From Opitutus sp. GAS368 (lineage in GTDB: Bacteria; Verrucomicrobiota; Verrucomicrobiia; Opitutales; Opitutaceae), in the NCBI RefSeq assembly GCF_900104925.1, contig NZ_LT629735.1, positions 404,291 through 468,290 on the forward strand: a DNA stretch of 64,000 bases, in the 5' to 3' direction. The notes under the pieces were generated by a model. That model saw only the letters and a list, made by a program, of their open reading frames with translations. It was not told the origin of the DNA and searched no databases. Shown here piece by piece: positions 39,834-48,552 of this stretch. A program made the position numbers and the translations under genes. How positions within the stretch are numbered: position 1 is the stretch's first letter; every line of letters begins with the position of its first letter.

Positions 39834-42629
39834 ATGACCGGCCGTGCCACGCCTCCCGTCCGCGCCCAGCCCGCTTTCACGAGCGAAAGCTCGGCGGCGG
39901 AGCGTCTGGCCGCCTGCAAGGCCTACCTGGCGGCCGAGAGCGAGCGCATCTACCAGCGCCACCGCGCCGGTGGTCCCGGCCACAAGGTCACCCACGCCCT
40001 GGCCGGCCGCATGGACCGCCTGCTCCAGCCGCTGTTCGCCGCCGCGCTGGATGCCTGGCGCAAGGAACACGGCGAGCCGCCCGCACCCGTCTGCCTCATC
40101 GCGCTCGGCGGCTACGGTCGCGGCGAACTCAGCCCGCTGAGCGACGTCGACGTGATGTTCCTCTACCCTTCCAACGTGAAGGGCCTCGGCAAGTTCCAGG
40201 AGCACCTGTCCAACAGCGTCCTTTACCCGCTCTGGGACCTGCGCCTCAAGATCGGCCACTCCACCCGCACGCTCAACGAGGTCTTCTCCGAGGCCGTGCG
40301 CGACATCCGCACCAAGACCTCGCTGCTCGAGTCGCGCCTCATCGCCGGCGCCGAGGCGCTCTACGAGAATTTCGCCGAGACCTACCGCAAGCACTACCTG
40401 ACCGACGACCCCAAGGCCTACATCGCCGCGCGCCTCGCCGACCAGGCCAGCCGCCGCGCGCAGAACGGCGACACCGTCTTCATGCAGGAGCCCGACATCA
40501 AGAACGGCGTCGGCGGCCTGCGCGACTACCAGAACGCCCTGTGGATGGCCCGCGTGCGCCTCGGCATCTCGCGCATGGACGAGCTGGAGAAGCAGCACTA
40601 CCTGCAACCCGCCGAGCTCCGCGCCTTCCAGCGCGGCTACCACTTCCTGCTCCGCGTCCGCAACGAGCTCCATTACATGAGCAAGCATCCCACGGATGTG
40701 CTCAACCTCGAGACGCAGCCGAGGCTCGCCGCCAACCTCGGCTACCACCAGAAGGCCCTGCTCGAGCGCGTCGAGGCGTTCATGCAGGACTACTACGGCC
40801 ACGCCCAGGCCATCTACCGCATCTCGAAGATCATCGAGCAGCGCCTCGCGCTGACCATCGCCGCCGGCCCCGGCATCGTCGGCTCGCTGAAGAACCTGCT
40901 GCTTGCCCGCCGTGCCGACCGCACCAAGCGCCTCGACGGCTTCCTGCTGCGCGGCCGCGAGCTCGCCGCCGAGAATCCCAACGTCTTCAAGGAGGATCCC
41001 GTCCGCCTCATCCGCGTCTTCCGCCATTGCCAGCAGCTCGGGTGCGCGCCCGACGTCGACCTCGCCGCGCTCATCCGCGGCTCGCTGAAGCTGATCACGA
41101 AGAAGGTCATCGCCTCGCTCGATGCCAACCTGAGCTTCCGCACCATGCTGGAGGAATCCGGCCAGGTTTATGCACCGCTGGCCCTGATGCACGAGCTGGG
41201 GGTGCTCGGAAAGTTCATGCCGGAATTCGCCCCGCTGACCTGCCTGGTGCAGCACGAGTATTACCACCGTTATACGGCCGACATCCACACGCTCAGCGCC
41301 ATCCGCGAGCTCGACGCCATCTTCATCGCCGCCGAGCCCATCGCGGAGAGCTACCGCACCGAGCTGCACCGGACCGCCAGCCCCTCCCTGCTCTACCTCA
41401 TCCTCCTCCTGCACGACATCGGCAAGGGCGAGGGCATCCAGGGTCACGCCGAGGCGGGCGTGACGATGGCCGCCCCCGTGCTGAACCGGCTGCAGGTCGA
41501 TCCCGACAGCCGTGAAACCATCAATTTTATCATCAAAAATCACTTGGTGATGGCACGGTTCTGGCAGAAACACGATTTGGATGATCCCCAGACTTCAGCC
41601 ACATTCGCCGAGATGGTCGTGGAGCCCGACCGGCTCCGCTACCTCTACGTGCACACCTATTGTGACGCGCGGGGCACGTCGGCCGGCCTTTGGAACGGCT
41701 ACAAGAACTCGCTCCACCGCCGCCTGTTCGACACCACGCTCGAGCGCCTGACCCTGGGGGACAAAGTTGAAACCCGCCTCCGCGAGCGCATCGAAATGAC
41801 CCGCCAGACCCTCATCGCCCAGACCATCCCCGGCATCAGCCCGGATGAGATCACTGCGCACTTCAATCTCCTCCCCGAGCGCTATTTCATCCAGACCGAC
41901 GCCCCGGAGATCACGCTGCACATCCAGATGGTCAACCGGCTGCTGCACTCCATCTCGGCCGCCGACTCCCTCGGCTCGCTGCGGCCGGTCATCGAGTGGA
42001 CGGATGACATCAACCGCAGCTACACCACGGTCCACGTCGTTACCTGGGACCGCGCCGGCCTGTTCTACAAGCTCGCCGGCGCCTTCAGCGTGGCCGGCCT
42101 GAGCATCCTTTCCGCCAAGATCACCACCCGCTCCGACCACATCGCCATCGACACCTTCCACGTCGTCGAGCCCGGCCGCGGCGTCGTCCAGAACCAGAAG
42201 GCGATGGACACCTTCGCGCGCACCGTCGAGGAGGCGCTGATGAACAACAAGGACCTGCTGCCGGACATCACGGCGCAGGCGAAGAAGTTCGCCGAGGCCT
42301 CGCGCTACACGACGACCGCCTCGGAGCTGCCCGCCTCCTTCCCGCCGACGGTCGAGGTTTACCACGAACTCTCGCTCAACCGCATCATCGTCGAGGTGCA
42401 GGCCCACGACCAGATCGGCCTGCTCTACCGCCTGGTGAAGACCATCTCCGACCACGGCTTCGACACGACCTTCGCCCGCATCAACACCGAGCGCAGCGTC
42501 GCCATCGACACCTTCTACATCGAGCCCAACAAGCCCGAGACCGGCGCGGTCGACCCCGCCAAGCTGCACGCCCTGCGCGACGCCCTGCGCGCGATCATCA
42601 CGCCGGTTGCGGCGCCGGCGGCGGTCTGA
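39834..42629 (+). CDS. glnD: Bifunctional PII uridylyltransferase / uridylyl-removing enzyme
   Basis: 931 residues, cytosolic nitrogen-status sensor that uridylylates PII when glutamine is low and removes UMP when it is high. The nucleotidyltransferase domain carries LGGYGRGELSPLSDVDVMFLY (about residue 90-110). GlnD-type linker: FMQEPDIKNGVGGLRDYQN. The HD domain has HTLSAIRELD and LHDIGKGEGIQGH (His-Asp about residue 527). Two C-terminal ACT domains (about 730-800 and 850-920) start YTTVHVVTWDRAGLFYKLAGAF and NRIIVEVQAHDQIGLLYRLVKTI. The start at 39834 (MTGRATPPV) is chosen; an in-frame ATG at 39819 is possible, and anything further upstream would run into the tRNA. Confidence 0.96.
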   Translation: MTGRATPPVRAQPAFTSESSAAERLAACKAYLAAESERIYQRHRAGGPGHKVTHALAGRMDRLLQPLFAAALDAWRKEHGEPPAPVCLIALGGYGRGELSPLSDVDVMFLYPSNVKGLGKFQEHLSNSVLYPLWDLRLKIGHSTRTLNEVFSEAVRDIRTKTSLLESRLIAGAEALYENFAETYRKHYLTDDPKAYIAARLADQASRRAQNGDTVFMQEPDIKNGVGGLRDYQNALWMARVRLGISRMDELEKQHYLQPAELRAFQRGYHFLLRVRNELHYMSKHPTDVLNLETQPRLAANLGYHQKALLERVEAFMQDYYGHAQAIYRISKIIEQRLALTIAAGPGIVGSLKNLLLARRADRTKRLDGFLLRGRELAAENPNVFKEDPVRLIRVFRHCQQLGCAPDVDLAALIRGSLKLITKKVIASLDANLSFRTMLEESGQVYAPLALMHELGVLGKFMPEFAPLTCLVQHEYYHRYTADIHTLSAIRELDAIFIAAEPIAESYRTELHRTASPSLLYLILLLHDIGKGEGIQGHAEAGVTMAAPVLNRLQVDPDSRETINFIIKNHLVMARFWQKHDLDDPQTSATFAEMVVEPDRLRYLYVHTYCDARGTSAGLWNGYKNSLHRRLFDTTLERLTLGDKVETRLRERIEMTRQTLIAQTIPGISPDEITAHFNLLPERYFIQTDAPEITLHIQMVNRLLHSISAADSLGSLRPVIEWTDDINRSYTTVHVVTWDRAGLFYKLAGAFSVAGLSILSAKITTRSDHIAIDTFHVVEPGRGVVQNQKAMDTFARTVEEALMNNKDLLPDITAQAKKFAEASRYTTTASELPASFPPTVEVYHELSLNRIIVEVQAHDQIGLLYRLVKTISDHGFDTTFARINTERSVAIDTFYIEPNKPETGAVDPAKLHALRDALRAIITPVAAPAAV

Positions 42630-42636
42630 TTATCCA

Positions 42637-42712
42637 AGGTGGAACCCGGCCTCCGGACGGGTTTTCAGGATTCGCGCATGACAGAAACGCGTCCGGAGGC
42701 CGCGTTCCACCT
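42637..42712. repeat. Dispersed palindromic repeat, family GGTGGAACCCGGCCTCCGGAC (copy 2)
   Basis: Arms ggtggaacccggcctccggac and gtccggaggccgcgttccacc, nearly perfect and better conserved than the copy at 10433-10506. It fills the glnD-kinase gap. Confidence 0.85.
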
Positions 42713-42762
42713 CCATACATTTTCTCTCCCCAAGCCGGCCCATTCCTGTTCATCTGGCGCGA

Positions 42763-44481
42763 ATGAGTTCCGATGACCCGAAGGACCTGGCGGTCCTCTA
42801 TGCGATTGCCTCGCTGGCGGCCAGCGCCGCCGACGCGACGTCCGCGCAAAGCCGGGTCCTCACCGCCATCATGGCCGCGTTCCCCGCCGACAGCGGCTCG
42901 CTGGCGCTGCTCAGCCCCGAGACCGGCGGCCTGGAGATCTGCGTCCAGCAGGGCCTCCCGCCCGATGTCGGCGATTTCATCCTCAAGCCCGGCCAGGGCA
43001 TCACCGGCTGGGTGGCACTCCACGGCAAACCCCTGCTCGTTGCGGACGTCGCCGCCGAGCCGCGCTACATCTCCGCCCGGGCCGGTGTGCGCTGCGAGAT
43101 GGCCGCGCCGCTCATCTTCGACGGCCGCACCATCGGCATCGTCAACCTCGATGCCGACCGGCTCGGCGCTTTCAGCGCGGACGATCTGGCACGGCTGGCA
43201 CGTTACGCCGCCGAGGCCGGCACCGTCCTGCACCGCCTCTGGCAATACGAGCGGTTGCGCGCCAATTCCAAGCAGCTCACCACGCTGGTCGAGCTGGGCC
43301 ATGCGCTGGTCGCCCAGCTCGCGCCCGAGGAACTGCTGTCCACCCTCACCCAGAGCGGCCGCGCGTTGTTCAGCGCCCGGCTCTGCCTGCTGCACGACTA
43401 CGACGAGGAGCGGCGCGAGCTCCGGCTGCACGCCTGGTCGGCCGATGGCGACCTCTCGGCCGCGGGCCTCGCGCTGCAGCAGCAAACCGTTTCCGCCGAC
43501 CTGTCCCTGCTCGCCGCCGCCATCCGCTCGGGCCGCGCCACCGAGTTCCAGAACATCGACGGCCCCGGCTACCGCGAGGCGGCCGACCTGCCGCGCGACC
43601 GCTCGCTCTGCTCCGCCCTGGCTGTGCCGCTCATCCTCGAGGGCCAGCCGGCCGGCGTGCTGTCGGTCTTCCACGGCGAGCTTCACCGCTTCAGTGACGA
43701 CGAGAAGCGCCTGTTCACCGCCTTGGGCAGCTTTGCCGCCGTCGCCCTCCAGAACGCCCGGCTTTACGCCCGCGTGTTCCAGTCCGAGGAGGTGCTGCGC
43801 AAGAACGAGACCCTCACCACGCTCGGCCTGCTCGCCGCCGAGATCGCCCACGAGATCCGCAATCCGCTGCTCGTCATCAAGCTCCTGCACGGCACGCTCG
43901 GCATGGACTTCGCCGAGGACGATCCGCGCCGCCGCGATTTGCAGGTCATCACCGAAAAGATCGAGCAGCTCGAGAGCCTGGTCTCCCGGGTGCTGTCGTT
44001 CGGCCGGACCCCCGCCGCGCTGCACTCCCGCTGGGCGCTGGCCGAGATCCTCGACGACACGCTCGTGCTGCTCCGCGCCAAGCTCGCACAGGCCGGCGTC
44101 GAGCTGCATTACACGGCGCCGGCGCGCGCGCTGCTGGTCGAGGGCAACAAGGGCCAGCTGCAGCAGGTCATCCTCAACCTCGCGCTCAACTCCCTCCACG
44201 CCATGCCGCACGGCGGGGAACTCACCGTGGCCTGCACCGAGGAGACCTCAGCCCTCGGCCGCGTCGTGCAGCTTGATCTCACCGACACCGGCGCCGGCAT
44301 CCCGGAGTCCATCCGGCCGCGCATCTTCGAGTCGTTCCTCTCCGGCCGGGCCGACGGCACGGGCCTGGGCCTCGCCATCGCCCGCCGCATCATGAAGGAC
44401 CACCACGGCGAACTCACCCTGCTCAATTCCAGCTCGCGCGGCACCACGATGCGCGTGACGCTGCCGCTGTCCTCCGCTTGA
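42763..44481 (+). CDS. Soluble histidine kinase with two GAF domains
   Basis: 572 residues without transmembrane segments or signal peptide, so a cytosolic sensor. GAF 1 (about 15-165; FPADSGSLALLSPETGGLEI, GITGWVALHGKPLLVADV) and GAF 2 (about 175-335) precede a HisKA/HATPase module. The phospho-acceptor is His363 in EIAHEIRNPL, the N box is VILNLALNSLHAM, the G1 box is DLTDTGAGIP and G2 is GTGLGLAIARRIM. No response regulator is adjacent; kinases of this build often signal to distant NtrC-type regulators. Between glnD and a cupin gene, each separated by repeats. Confidence 0.93.
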   Translation: MSSDDPKDLAVLYAIASLAASAADATSAQSRVLTAIMAAFPADSGSLALLSPETGGLEICVQQGLPPDVGDFILKPGQGITGWVALHGKPLLVADVAAEPRYISARAGVRCEMAAPLIFDGRTIGIVNLDADRLGAFSADDLARLARYAAEAGTVLHRLWQYERLRANSKQLTTLVELGHALVAQLAPEELLSTLTQSGRALFSARLCLLHDYDEERRELRLHAWSADGDLSAAGLALQQQTVSADLSLLAAAIRSGRATEFQNIDGPGYREAADLPRDRSLCSALAVPLILEGQPAGVLSVFHGELHRFSDDEKRLFTALGSFAAVALQNARLYARVFQSEEVLRKNETLTTLGLLAAEIAHEIRNPLLVIKLLHGTLGMDFAEDDPRRRDLQVITEKIEQLESLVSRVLSFGRTPAALHSRWALAEILDDTLVLLRAKLAQAGVELHYTAPARALLVEGNKGQLQQVILNLALNSLHAMPHGGELTVACTEETSALGRVVQLDLTDTGAGIPESIRPRIFESFLSGRADGTGLGLAIARRIMKDHHGELTLLNSSSRGTTMRVTLPLSSA

Positions 44482-44492
44482 TCCGGTTTTTT

Positions 44493-44624
44493 GACTACGG
44501 ATTACACGGATGCACACGGATACAATCCTTTGCCTGTCATTCTGAGCGGAGCGAAGAATCCATGAGCATGAGCATGACCGCCAGCGCATATCATTCTGGA
44601 TTCTTCACTCCGTTCAGAATGACA
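44493..44624. repeat. Repeat cluster: TACGGATTACACGGATG element and REP-like family TGTCATTCTGAG (copy 3)
   Basis: 44493-44522 carries tacggattacacggatgcacacggat. 44535-44624 is a REP-like palindrome with arms tgtcattctgagcggagcga and tcttcactccgttcagaatgaca. The second arm has cttcact, a perfect match to the proposed IS110 right-target guide. Confidence 0.8.
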
Positions 44625-44676
44625 GGTTTCGTATGTCCGTCCTCTGTCTTCTGATCTTCGTCCTCCGATTTTTCCC

Positions 44677-45000
44677 ATGAGCTTCACCACCCTCGCCTCC
44701 CTGCCGGCCAAGGAAATCTTCGGCGGCGCCGTCCGCGGCCATTACGCCCACCTCGAGCGCCTCACCATCGGCGAGGTCGCGTTGCAACCCAACACCACCA
44801 TCCCGCTGCACCAGCATCCGCACGAGCAGGTCACCTACGTGGTCGAAGGACGCTTCCAATTCACCATCGGCACCGAGACCACCGTCCTCGGGCCCGGCAT
44901 GGCCGCCCTCATCCCCGGCGGTGTCATGCATGGTGGCACGACCCTCACGGCGTGCCGCGTGATCGACCTGTTCTCACCGGTGCGCGAGGATTACCGGTAG
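44677..45000 (+). CDS. Small cupin domain protein
   Basis: 107 residues, a single cupin barrel. Motif 1 is PLHQHPHEQVTYVVEGRFQF (two His, Glu), and motif 2 is GPGMAALIPGGVMHGG (His), so the four usual metal ligands (His, His, Glu, His) are present. Such minimal cupins include isomerases, sugar-binding and quercetinase-like proteins; the substrate cannot be inferred. The stop codon TAG is the first part of a dispersed repeat (44996-45050), so the native C-terminus may have been set by repeat insertion. Confidence 0.88.
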   Translation: MSFTTLASLPAKEIFGGAVRGHYAHLERLTIGEVALQPNTTIPLHQHPHEQVTYVVEGRFQFTIGTETTVLGPGMAALIPGGVMHGGTTLTACRVIDLFSPVREDYR

Positions 45001-45050
45001 GGCGAATCCTCCGGATGAGCCGCGGCTCGTCGGGGACGACTCGCCCTACC
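44996..45050. repeat. Dispersed palindromic repeat, family GGTAGGGCGAATCC (copy 3)
   Basis: ggtagggcgaatcctccggatgagcc ... gacgactcgccctacc, same family as 7211-7277 and 14037-14104. Its bases 44998-45000 (tag) are the stop codon of the cupin gene. Confidence 0.85.
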
Positions 45051-45105
45051 CGCACCGCGACAACTCCTGCCTCGCCGCAATTCCGTCAGGCAGAACGAAG
45101 GCGGC

Positions 45106-45723
45106 TCACTCCTCGAGCTCGACGTTCCAGTAGGCGACGTCGAGGAAGTCCTTCCACTTCTCGTGATTGTGGTTGCCGAGCACGAGGGAGATAACGGGGC
45201 GCCACTTCGGGCGGACGGGCTTGCGGATGAGCCGCATGTGCGCCTCGTGCGGCAGGCGGTTCGCCTTGCGCGAATTGCACTTGATGCACGAGCACACGAT
45301 GTTCTCCCAGGTCGTCTTGCCGCCGTAGTGACGCGGGATGACGTGATCGAGGTTCAGCTGCTCGCGCTCGAAGGTGTGGCCGCAATACTGGCACTTCTCG
45401 TCGTCGCGCTCGAAGACGTTGTTGCGGGTGAGCTTCAGCTCCTTGCAGGGCAGCTTGTCGAAGAAGGTCAGCAAAATCACGCGCGGCAGGCGGATGTTGC
45501 GGTTGATCGTGCGCACCGTCTCGAGCGCATCGACCGGCGGGTTGTAGACCGAGAAATCGATCCAATCCATCAGCGAGTAGGTGCGGAACGCATCCTCGGT
45601 CTGGTGGACGACCTGGGCGTGCTCGCGGGCCAGCAAGGCGAAGGCCCGGCGGGCCCCAATGACATTGACCGCCTGCCAGAGGCGGTTCAGCACGAGCACC
45701 GGTTGATCGAGCGCGGCTTCCAT
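45106..45723 (-). CDS. HNH endonuclease family protein
   Basis: 205 residues. HNH core at about residues 115-170: CQYCGHTFEREQLNLDHVIPRHYGGKTTWENIVCSCIKCNSRKANR, with two zinc-binding CXXC pairs and the catalytic His of LDHVIP, and Asn-His-type residues following. The N-terminal part (VLVLNRLWQAVNVIGARRAFALLAREHAQVV) is the conserved extension of the widespread, phylogenetically stable HNH protein class of bacteria; its physiological role is unknown. The start at 45723 (MEAALDQPVLVLN) fits the family N-terminus. It is a resident gene rather than an obvious mobile-element nuclease. Confidence 0.92.
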   Translation of the reverse strand: MEAALDQPVLVLNRLWQAVNVIGARRAFALLAREHAQVVHQTEDAFRTYSLMDWIDFSVYNPPVDALETVRTINRNIRLPRVILLTFFDKLPCKELKLTRNNVFERDDEKCQYCGHTFEREQLNLDHVIPRHYGGKTTWENIVCSCIKCNSRKANRLPHEAHMRLIRKPVRPKWRPVISLVLGNHNHEKWKDFLDVAYWNVELEE

Positions 45724-45788
45724 GGGCAACGGGCCTTGGAGATACGGACCGCCCGCCACCCTGTCAAGTCACGCGCCGGAAGGGTGTT

Positions 45789-45922
45789 GTAGGGCGGGAT
45801 CTCCGTATCCCGCCTTAGGTGGAGCGGCTTGACCTCAAGGCGCTTGCGTTGATGAAAGCGCGCTGGGGTCAGCACGTTCCACCGCAAGACGCAGAAGGCG
45901 GGATACGGAGATCCCGCCCTAC
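45789..45922. repeat. Nested palindromic repeats (GTAGGGCGGGATCTCCGTATCCCGCC outer, GGTGGA...TTCCACC inner)
   Basis: Outer arms gtagggcgggatctccgtat (45789-) and its complement ending 45922 enclose a second palindrome (about 45820-45890, ggtggagcggcttgacctc ... ggggtcagcacgttccacc). One repeat appears to have inserted into another. The outer repeat supplies the TAG stop (45921-45919) of the DUF985 gene. Confidence 0.8.
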
Positions 45923-46446
45923 CGCAGCCCCTTCGGCGGCTGCGCCCGCGTGAGCGCCTGGATGCCCTCCGCGAAGACCGGATGGGATGCCAGCAGCGCT
46001 TCGCGCGCGCCGAGCTCGAAGTCTCCCCAGACGAATTCCGGCGCCACGACACATGTCACGAGCGCCCAGCGCCCGCCGGCGGCGAGCCGCGTGCCCTGCC
46101 AGAGCTGCGCCGGCACGACGTCCTGCGGGCGCTCGCCCGCCGCGAGGTGCAGGCCGAGCTTCACCCATTCGCCGGTGCCATCCGGCCGCAGGCGCAGCGA
46201 CTCGAGCGGATCGCCCGCGTGGAAGCACCAGACCTCGTCCGTCGCCAGCCGGTGCAGCGCGGAGAATCCCCCGGGAGTGATCAGCGAATAAATCATCGAC
46301 CACGCGCGCTTGCCGCCAGGCAGAACCGTGGCCGACTCACCCGTGCGCCGGAAATAGCCGCCCTCCTGGTCGAGCGGCTCAAGCTTGAGCAGGCGCACGA
46401 CCTCGCCGGCGGTGTGAGTGTCGGGTGAGAGAGTGACGGTCTTCAT
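45919..46446 (-). CDS. Cupin superfamily protein, DUF985 type
   Basis: 175 residues. DUF985/cupin_5 features: VVRLLKLEPLDQEGGYFRRT at the N-terminus, then SMIYSLITPGGFSALHRLATDEVWCFHAGDPLESLRL (His and Glu ligands), VPAQLWQGTRLAAGGRWALVTCVVAPEFVWGDFELG. Enzymatic role of the family is uncertain (sugar or lipid isomerase-like proposals exist). The gene ends GLR and then a TAG contributed by a dispersed repeat. Upstream is another palindromic repeat and then a DEAD-box helicase gene on the same strand. Confidence 0.9.
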   Translation of the reverse strand: MKTVTLSPDTHTAGEVVRLLKLEPLDQEGGYFRRTGESATVLPGGKRAWSMIYSLITPGGFSALHRLATDEVWCFHAGDPLESLRLRPDGTGEWVKLGLHLAAGERPQDVVPAQLWQGTRLAAGGRWALVTCVVAPEFVWGDFELGAREALLASHPVFAEGIQALTRAQPPKGLR

Positions 46447-46458
46447 GCCTGCATCATT

Positions 46459-46536
46459 TGTAGAAGCCTGCTTGCAGGCGATTCAAGCAAACGCCAACGG
46501 ATCAATCGCTGAATCGCCTGCAAGCAGGCTCTACAA
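46459..46536. repeat. Palindromic intergenic repeat (TGTAGAGCCTGCTTGCAGGCGATTC)
   Basis: Near-perfect inverted arms tgtagaagcctgcttgcaggcgattc and gaatcgcctgcaagcaggctctaca around aagcaaacgcc...atcaatcgct. Each arm itself contains a smaller hairpin (gcctgcttgcaggc). It fills the gap between the DEAD-box and DUF985 genes. Confidence 0.85.
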
Positions 46537-46551
46537 AAAGATTGCCCCGTC

Positions 46552-48339
46552 TCATTCCGCGCCGGGCGGCACGATCGCCGGCTTCAGCGACTGGTTCTTG
46601 ATGCGGATGCCCGCGAGCTTGGCGACCACCAGCTCGGCGTGCTCGGTGGCGACGTCGACATTGGTGTGCTCCTCGTGGATGTCGATCGCGCCGACGACAT
46701 TGGCCGGCAGGCGGGTGACGCCTGCGATCTTGCCGACGAGGTCGGCCGGCGTGACGAGCTGCGCGCGACCGACGTTGAATGTCACCGTGGTGAAACCCGA
46801 TTCGCGGCCCGTGCGGGGTTTGCGGTCGAAGGTGCGCTTCTGCGCGGCAAACCGGTCGCCGGAAGGTTTTTCATAGACGGGCTTCTCATGGGTGGAGCGT
46901 GCTGACCCCAGCGCGCTGGCCGGAGGCGCCTTCGCGGGAGACGCGCCGGGGGCAGCGCGTTCCACCTTGGCGGCGGGCGCCACCTTCGGCGCCTCGTTGG
47001 CCGCGATGCGTTCGGCCTTGGTGCCCGGTCCCTTGGCCGGGGCTTCCTCGCCGGCGCCCTGCAGGAGGTGGATCAGCGCCGACGCGATGTCCGTGCTGGT
47101 GTAACCCTGCTCGATCAACCGCTGGACCATCTGGTCGTGCGGCCGGAATTTCTTCTCCTCGAGCGTGGCGCGGAGTCTCTCGAAGAACACGTTGCCCTTG
47201 GCCTCCTCGACCTCGTCCATCGACGGCACCCGCTCGCGGCGGATATTGAGCCGGCCATAATGGATCATGTTCTGCATCTTGTAGAGCTCGCGGCCCGCCA
47301 CGAAGGTGAAGGCCATGCCCTGCTTGCCCGCGCGGCCGGTGCGGCCGATGCGGTGCGTGTAGTCCTCCGCGTCGTTCGGCAGGTCGAAGTTGAACACGAC
47401 CTCGAGGTCGTCCACATCGAGCCCGCGCGCCGCGACATCCGTCGCGACCAGGAACTCGAAGCCGCGGCGGCGGAACTTGTCCATCACCCGCGTGCGCTGG
47501 GCCTGCGTGATGTCGCCGTGCAGCCGGTCGGTCGAGTAGCCGCGGGCGTGCAGGTGCTCGTCGAGCTCGTCGACCATGATCTTGGTGCTGCAAAAGATGA
47601 TGCCGAAGCGGAAGTCGTGGAGGTCGATGAGCCGCGTGAGCAGCTCGATCTTGGAGCGCCGGTCCACCTCGAAGTAGATCTGCTCCACCTGCGGTGCGTT
47701 CTGGGCGTGGGCCTCGATCCGCACCCAGACCGGGTCGCGGGTGTAGCGCTTGATCAGGTCCTGGATCATCTGCGGCATCGTCGCCGAGAAGAACAGGCAC
47801 TGCCGCTCCGCGGGCACCGACTTGAGGATGTGCTCGATGTCGTCGCGGAAACCCATGTCGAGCATCCGGTCGGCCTCGTCGAGCACGATGACCTTCAGCG
47901 CATCGAGCTTCATCGTGCCGCGGGCCATGTGGTCCATGACGCGGCCGGGCGTGCCGATGACGACCTGCGCGCCGGCGTGGAGCGCGCGGAACTGCCGCTC
48001 GTAGCTCTGGCCGCCGTAGATCGGCACCTCCATCAGGCCCTTCTTGAAAAACGCCAGCTTGCCGAATTCCTCGGCCACCTGCACCGCCAGTTCGCGCGTC
48101 GGGCAGAGCACGAGCACCTGCACCTGACGCAACTTCACATCGACCTTCTCGATCGCGGGGATGGCGAAGGCCGCGGTCTTGCCCGAGCCGGTCGCCGACT
48201 GACCGACCACGTCCTTGCCCGCCAATCCATGCGGAATGACCGCGGTTTGGATGGGCGAGGCTTCCTCGAAACCCATCTTGTCCACGGCTTTCAGAATCTC
48301 CGGCGACAGGCCGAGTTCGTTGAACGGGCGTTTTTCCAT
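46552..48339 (-). CDS. DEAD-box RNA helicase with DbpA-type RNA-binding C-terminus
   Basis: 595 residues. Q motif FNELGLSPEILKAVDKMGFEEASPIQ, Walker A ATGSGKT (about residue 50), PTRELAVQV, TPGRVMD, DEAD in VLDEADRMLDMGF, SAT in FFSATMP, then VATDVAARGLDV and HRIGRTGRAG. After a variable linker comes a DbpA-like RNA-binding domain (LVTPADLVGKIAGVTRLPANVVGAIDIHEEHTNVDV), so it probably acts in ribosome assembly or cold-shock RNA remodelling. The linker (about residues 455-483) contains a translated dispersed palindromic repeat. The start at 48339 (MEKRPFNEL) excludes a 61-codon upstream extension. Divergent from the permease gene; 213-bp gap. Confidence 0.93.
   Translation of the reverse strand: MEKRPFNELGLSPEILKAVDKMGFEEASPIQTAVIPHGLAGKDVVGQSATGSGKTAAFAIPAIEKVDVKLRQVQVLVLCPTRELAVQVAEEFGKLAFFKKGLMEVPIYGGQSYERQFRALHAGAQVVIGTPGRVMDHMARGTMKLDALKVIVLDEADRMLDMGFRDDIEHILKSVPAERQCLFFSATMPQMIQDLIKRYTRDPVWVRIEAHAQNAPQVEQIYFEVDRRSKIELLTRLIDLHDFRFGIIFCSTKIMVDELDEHLHARGYSTDRLHGDITQAQRTRVMDKFRRRGFEFLVATDVAARGLDVDDLEVVFNFDLPNDAEDYTHRIGRTGRAGKQGMAFTFVAGRELYKMQNMIHYGRLNIRRERVPSMDEVEEAKGNVFFERLRATLEEKKFRPHDQMVQRLIEQGYTSTDIASALIHLLQGAGEEAPAKGPGTKAERIAANEAPKVAPAAKVERAAPGASPAKAPPASALGSARSTHEKPVYEKPSGDRFAAQKRTFDRKPRTGRESGFTTVTFNVGRAQLVTPADLVGKIAGVTRLPANVVGAIDIHEEHTNVDVATEHAELVVAKLAGIRIKNQSLKPAIVPPGAE
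46890..46975. repeat. Palindromic repeat inside the DEAD-box gene linker
   Basis: ggtggagcgtgctgaccccagcgcgctgg ... cagcgcgttccacctt, related to the intergenic elements at 45820-45890 and 51960-52021. It is in frame and encodes a Pro/Ala/Ser-rich disordered segment (APGASPAKAPPASALGSA). Confidence 0.75.
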
Positions 48340-48552
48340 GGGACCAGCGTGGCGGTGTCGCCGCGAGAAAGAGAGATAAAAGTGCTCGGCCGAAGAAAGA
48401 GGCCGCGGCAAACATAAACTGCTTAGGACACCATTTTTGCCCGCCTTGGCCTGGGTTCTGACCGGTTGGCATGCTTGGCGCATAAACATTGGCTTTCCTT
48501 TATCCGTCGCCCTGGATCCCACCCCGTCCCAGCATCTGTTTCACCCGGCCAT

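Noticed and set aside
48340-48552. c-di-AMP or K+-related riboswitch before the KimA-like permease
   Set aside because: No conserved riboswitch core or extended pairing could be traced in this 213-bp gap.
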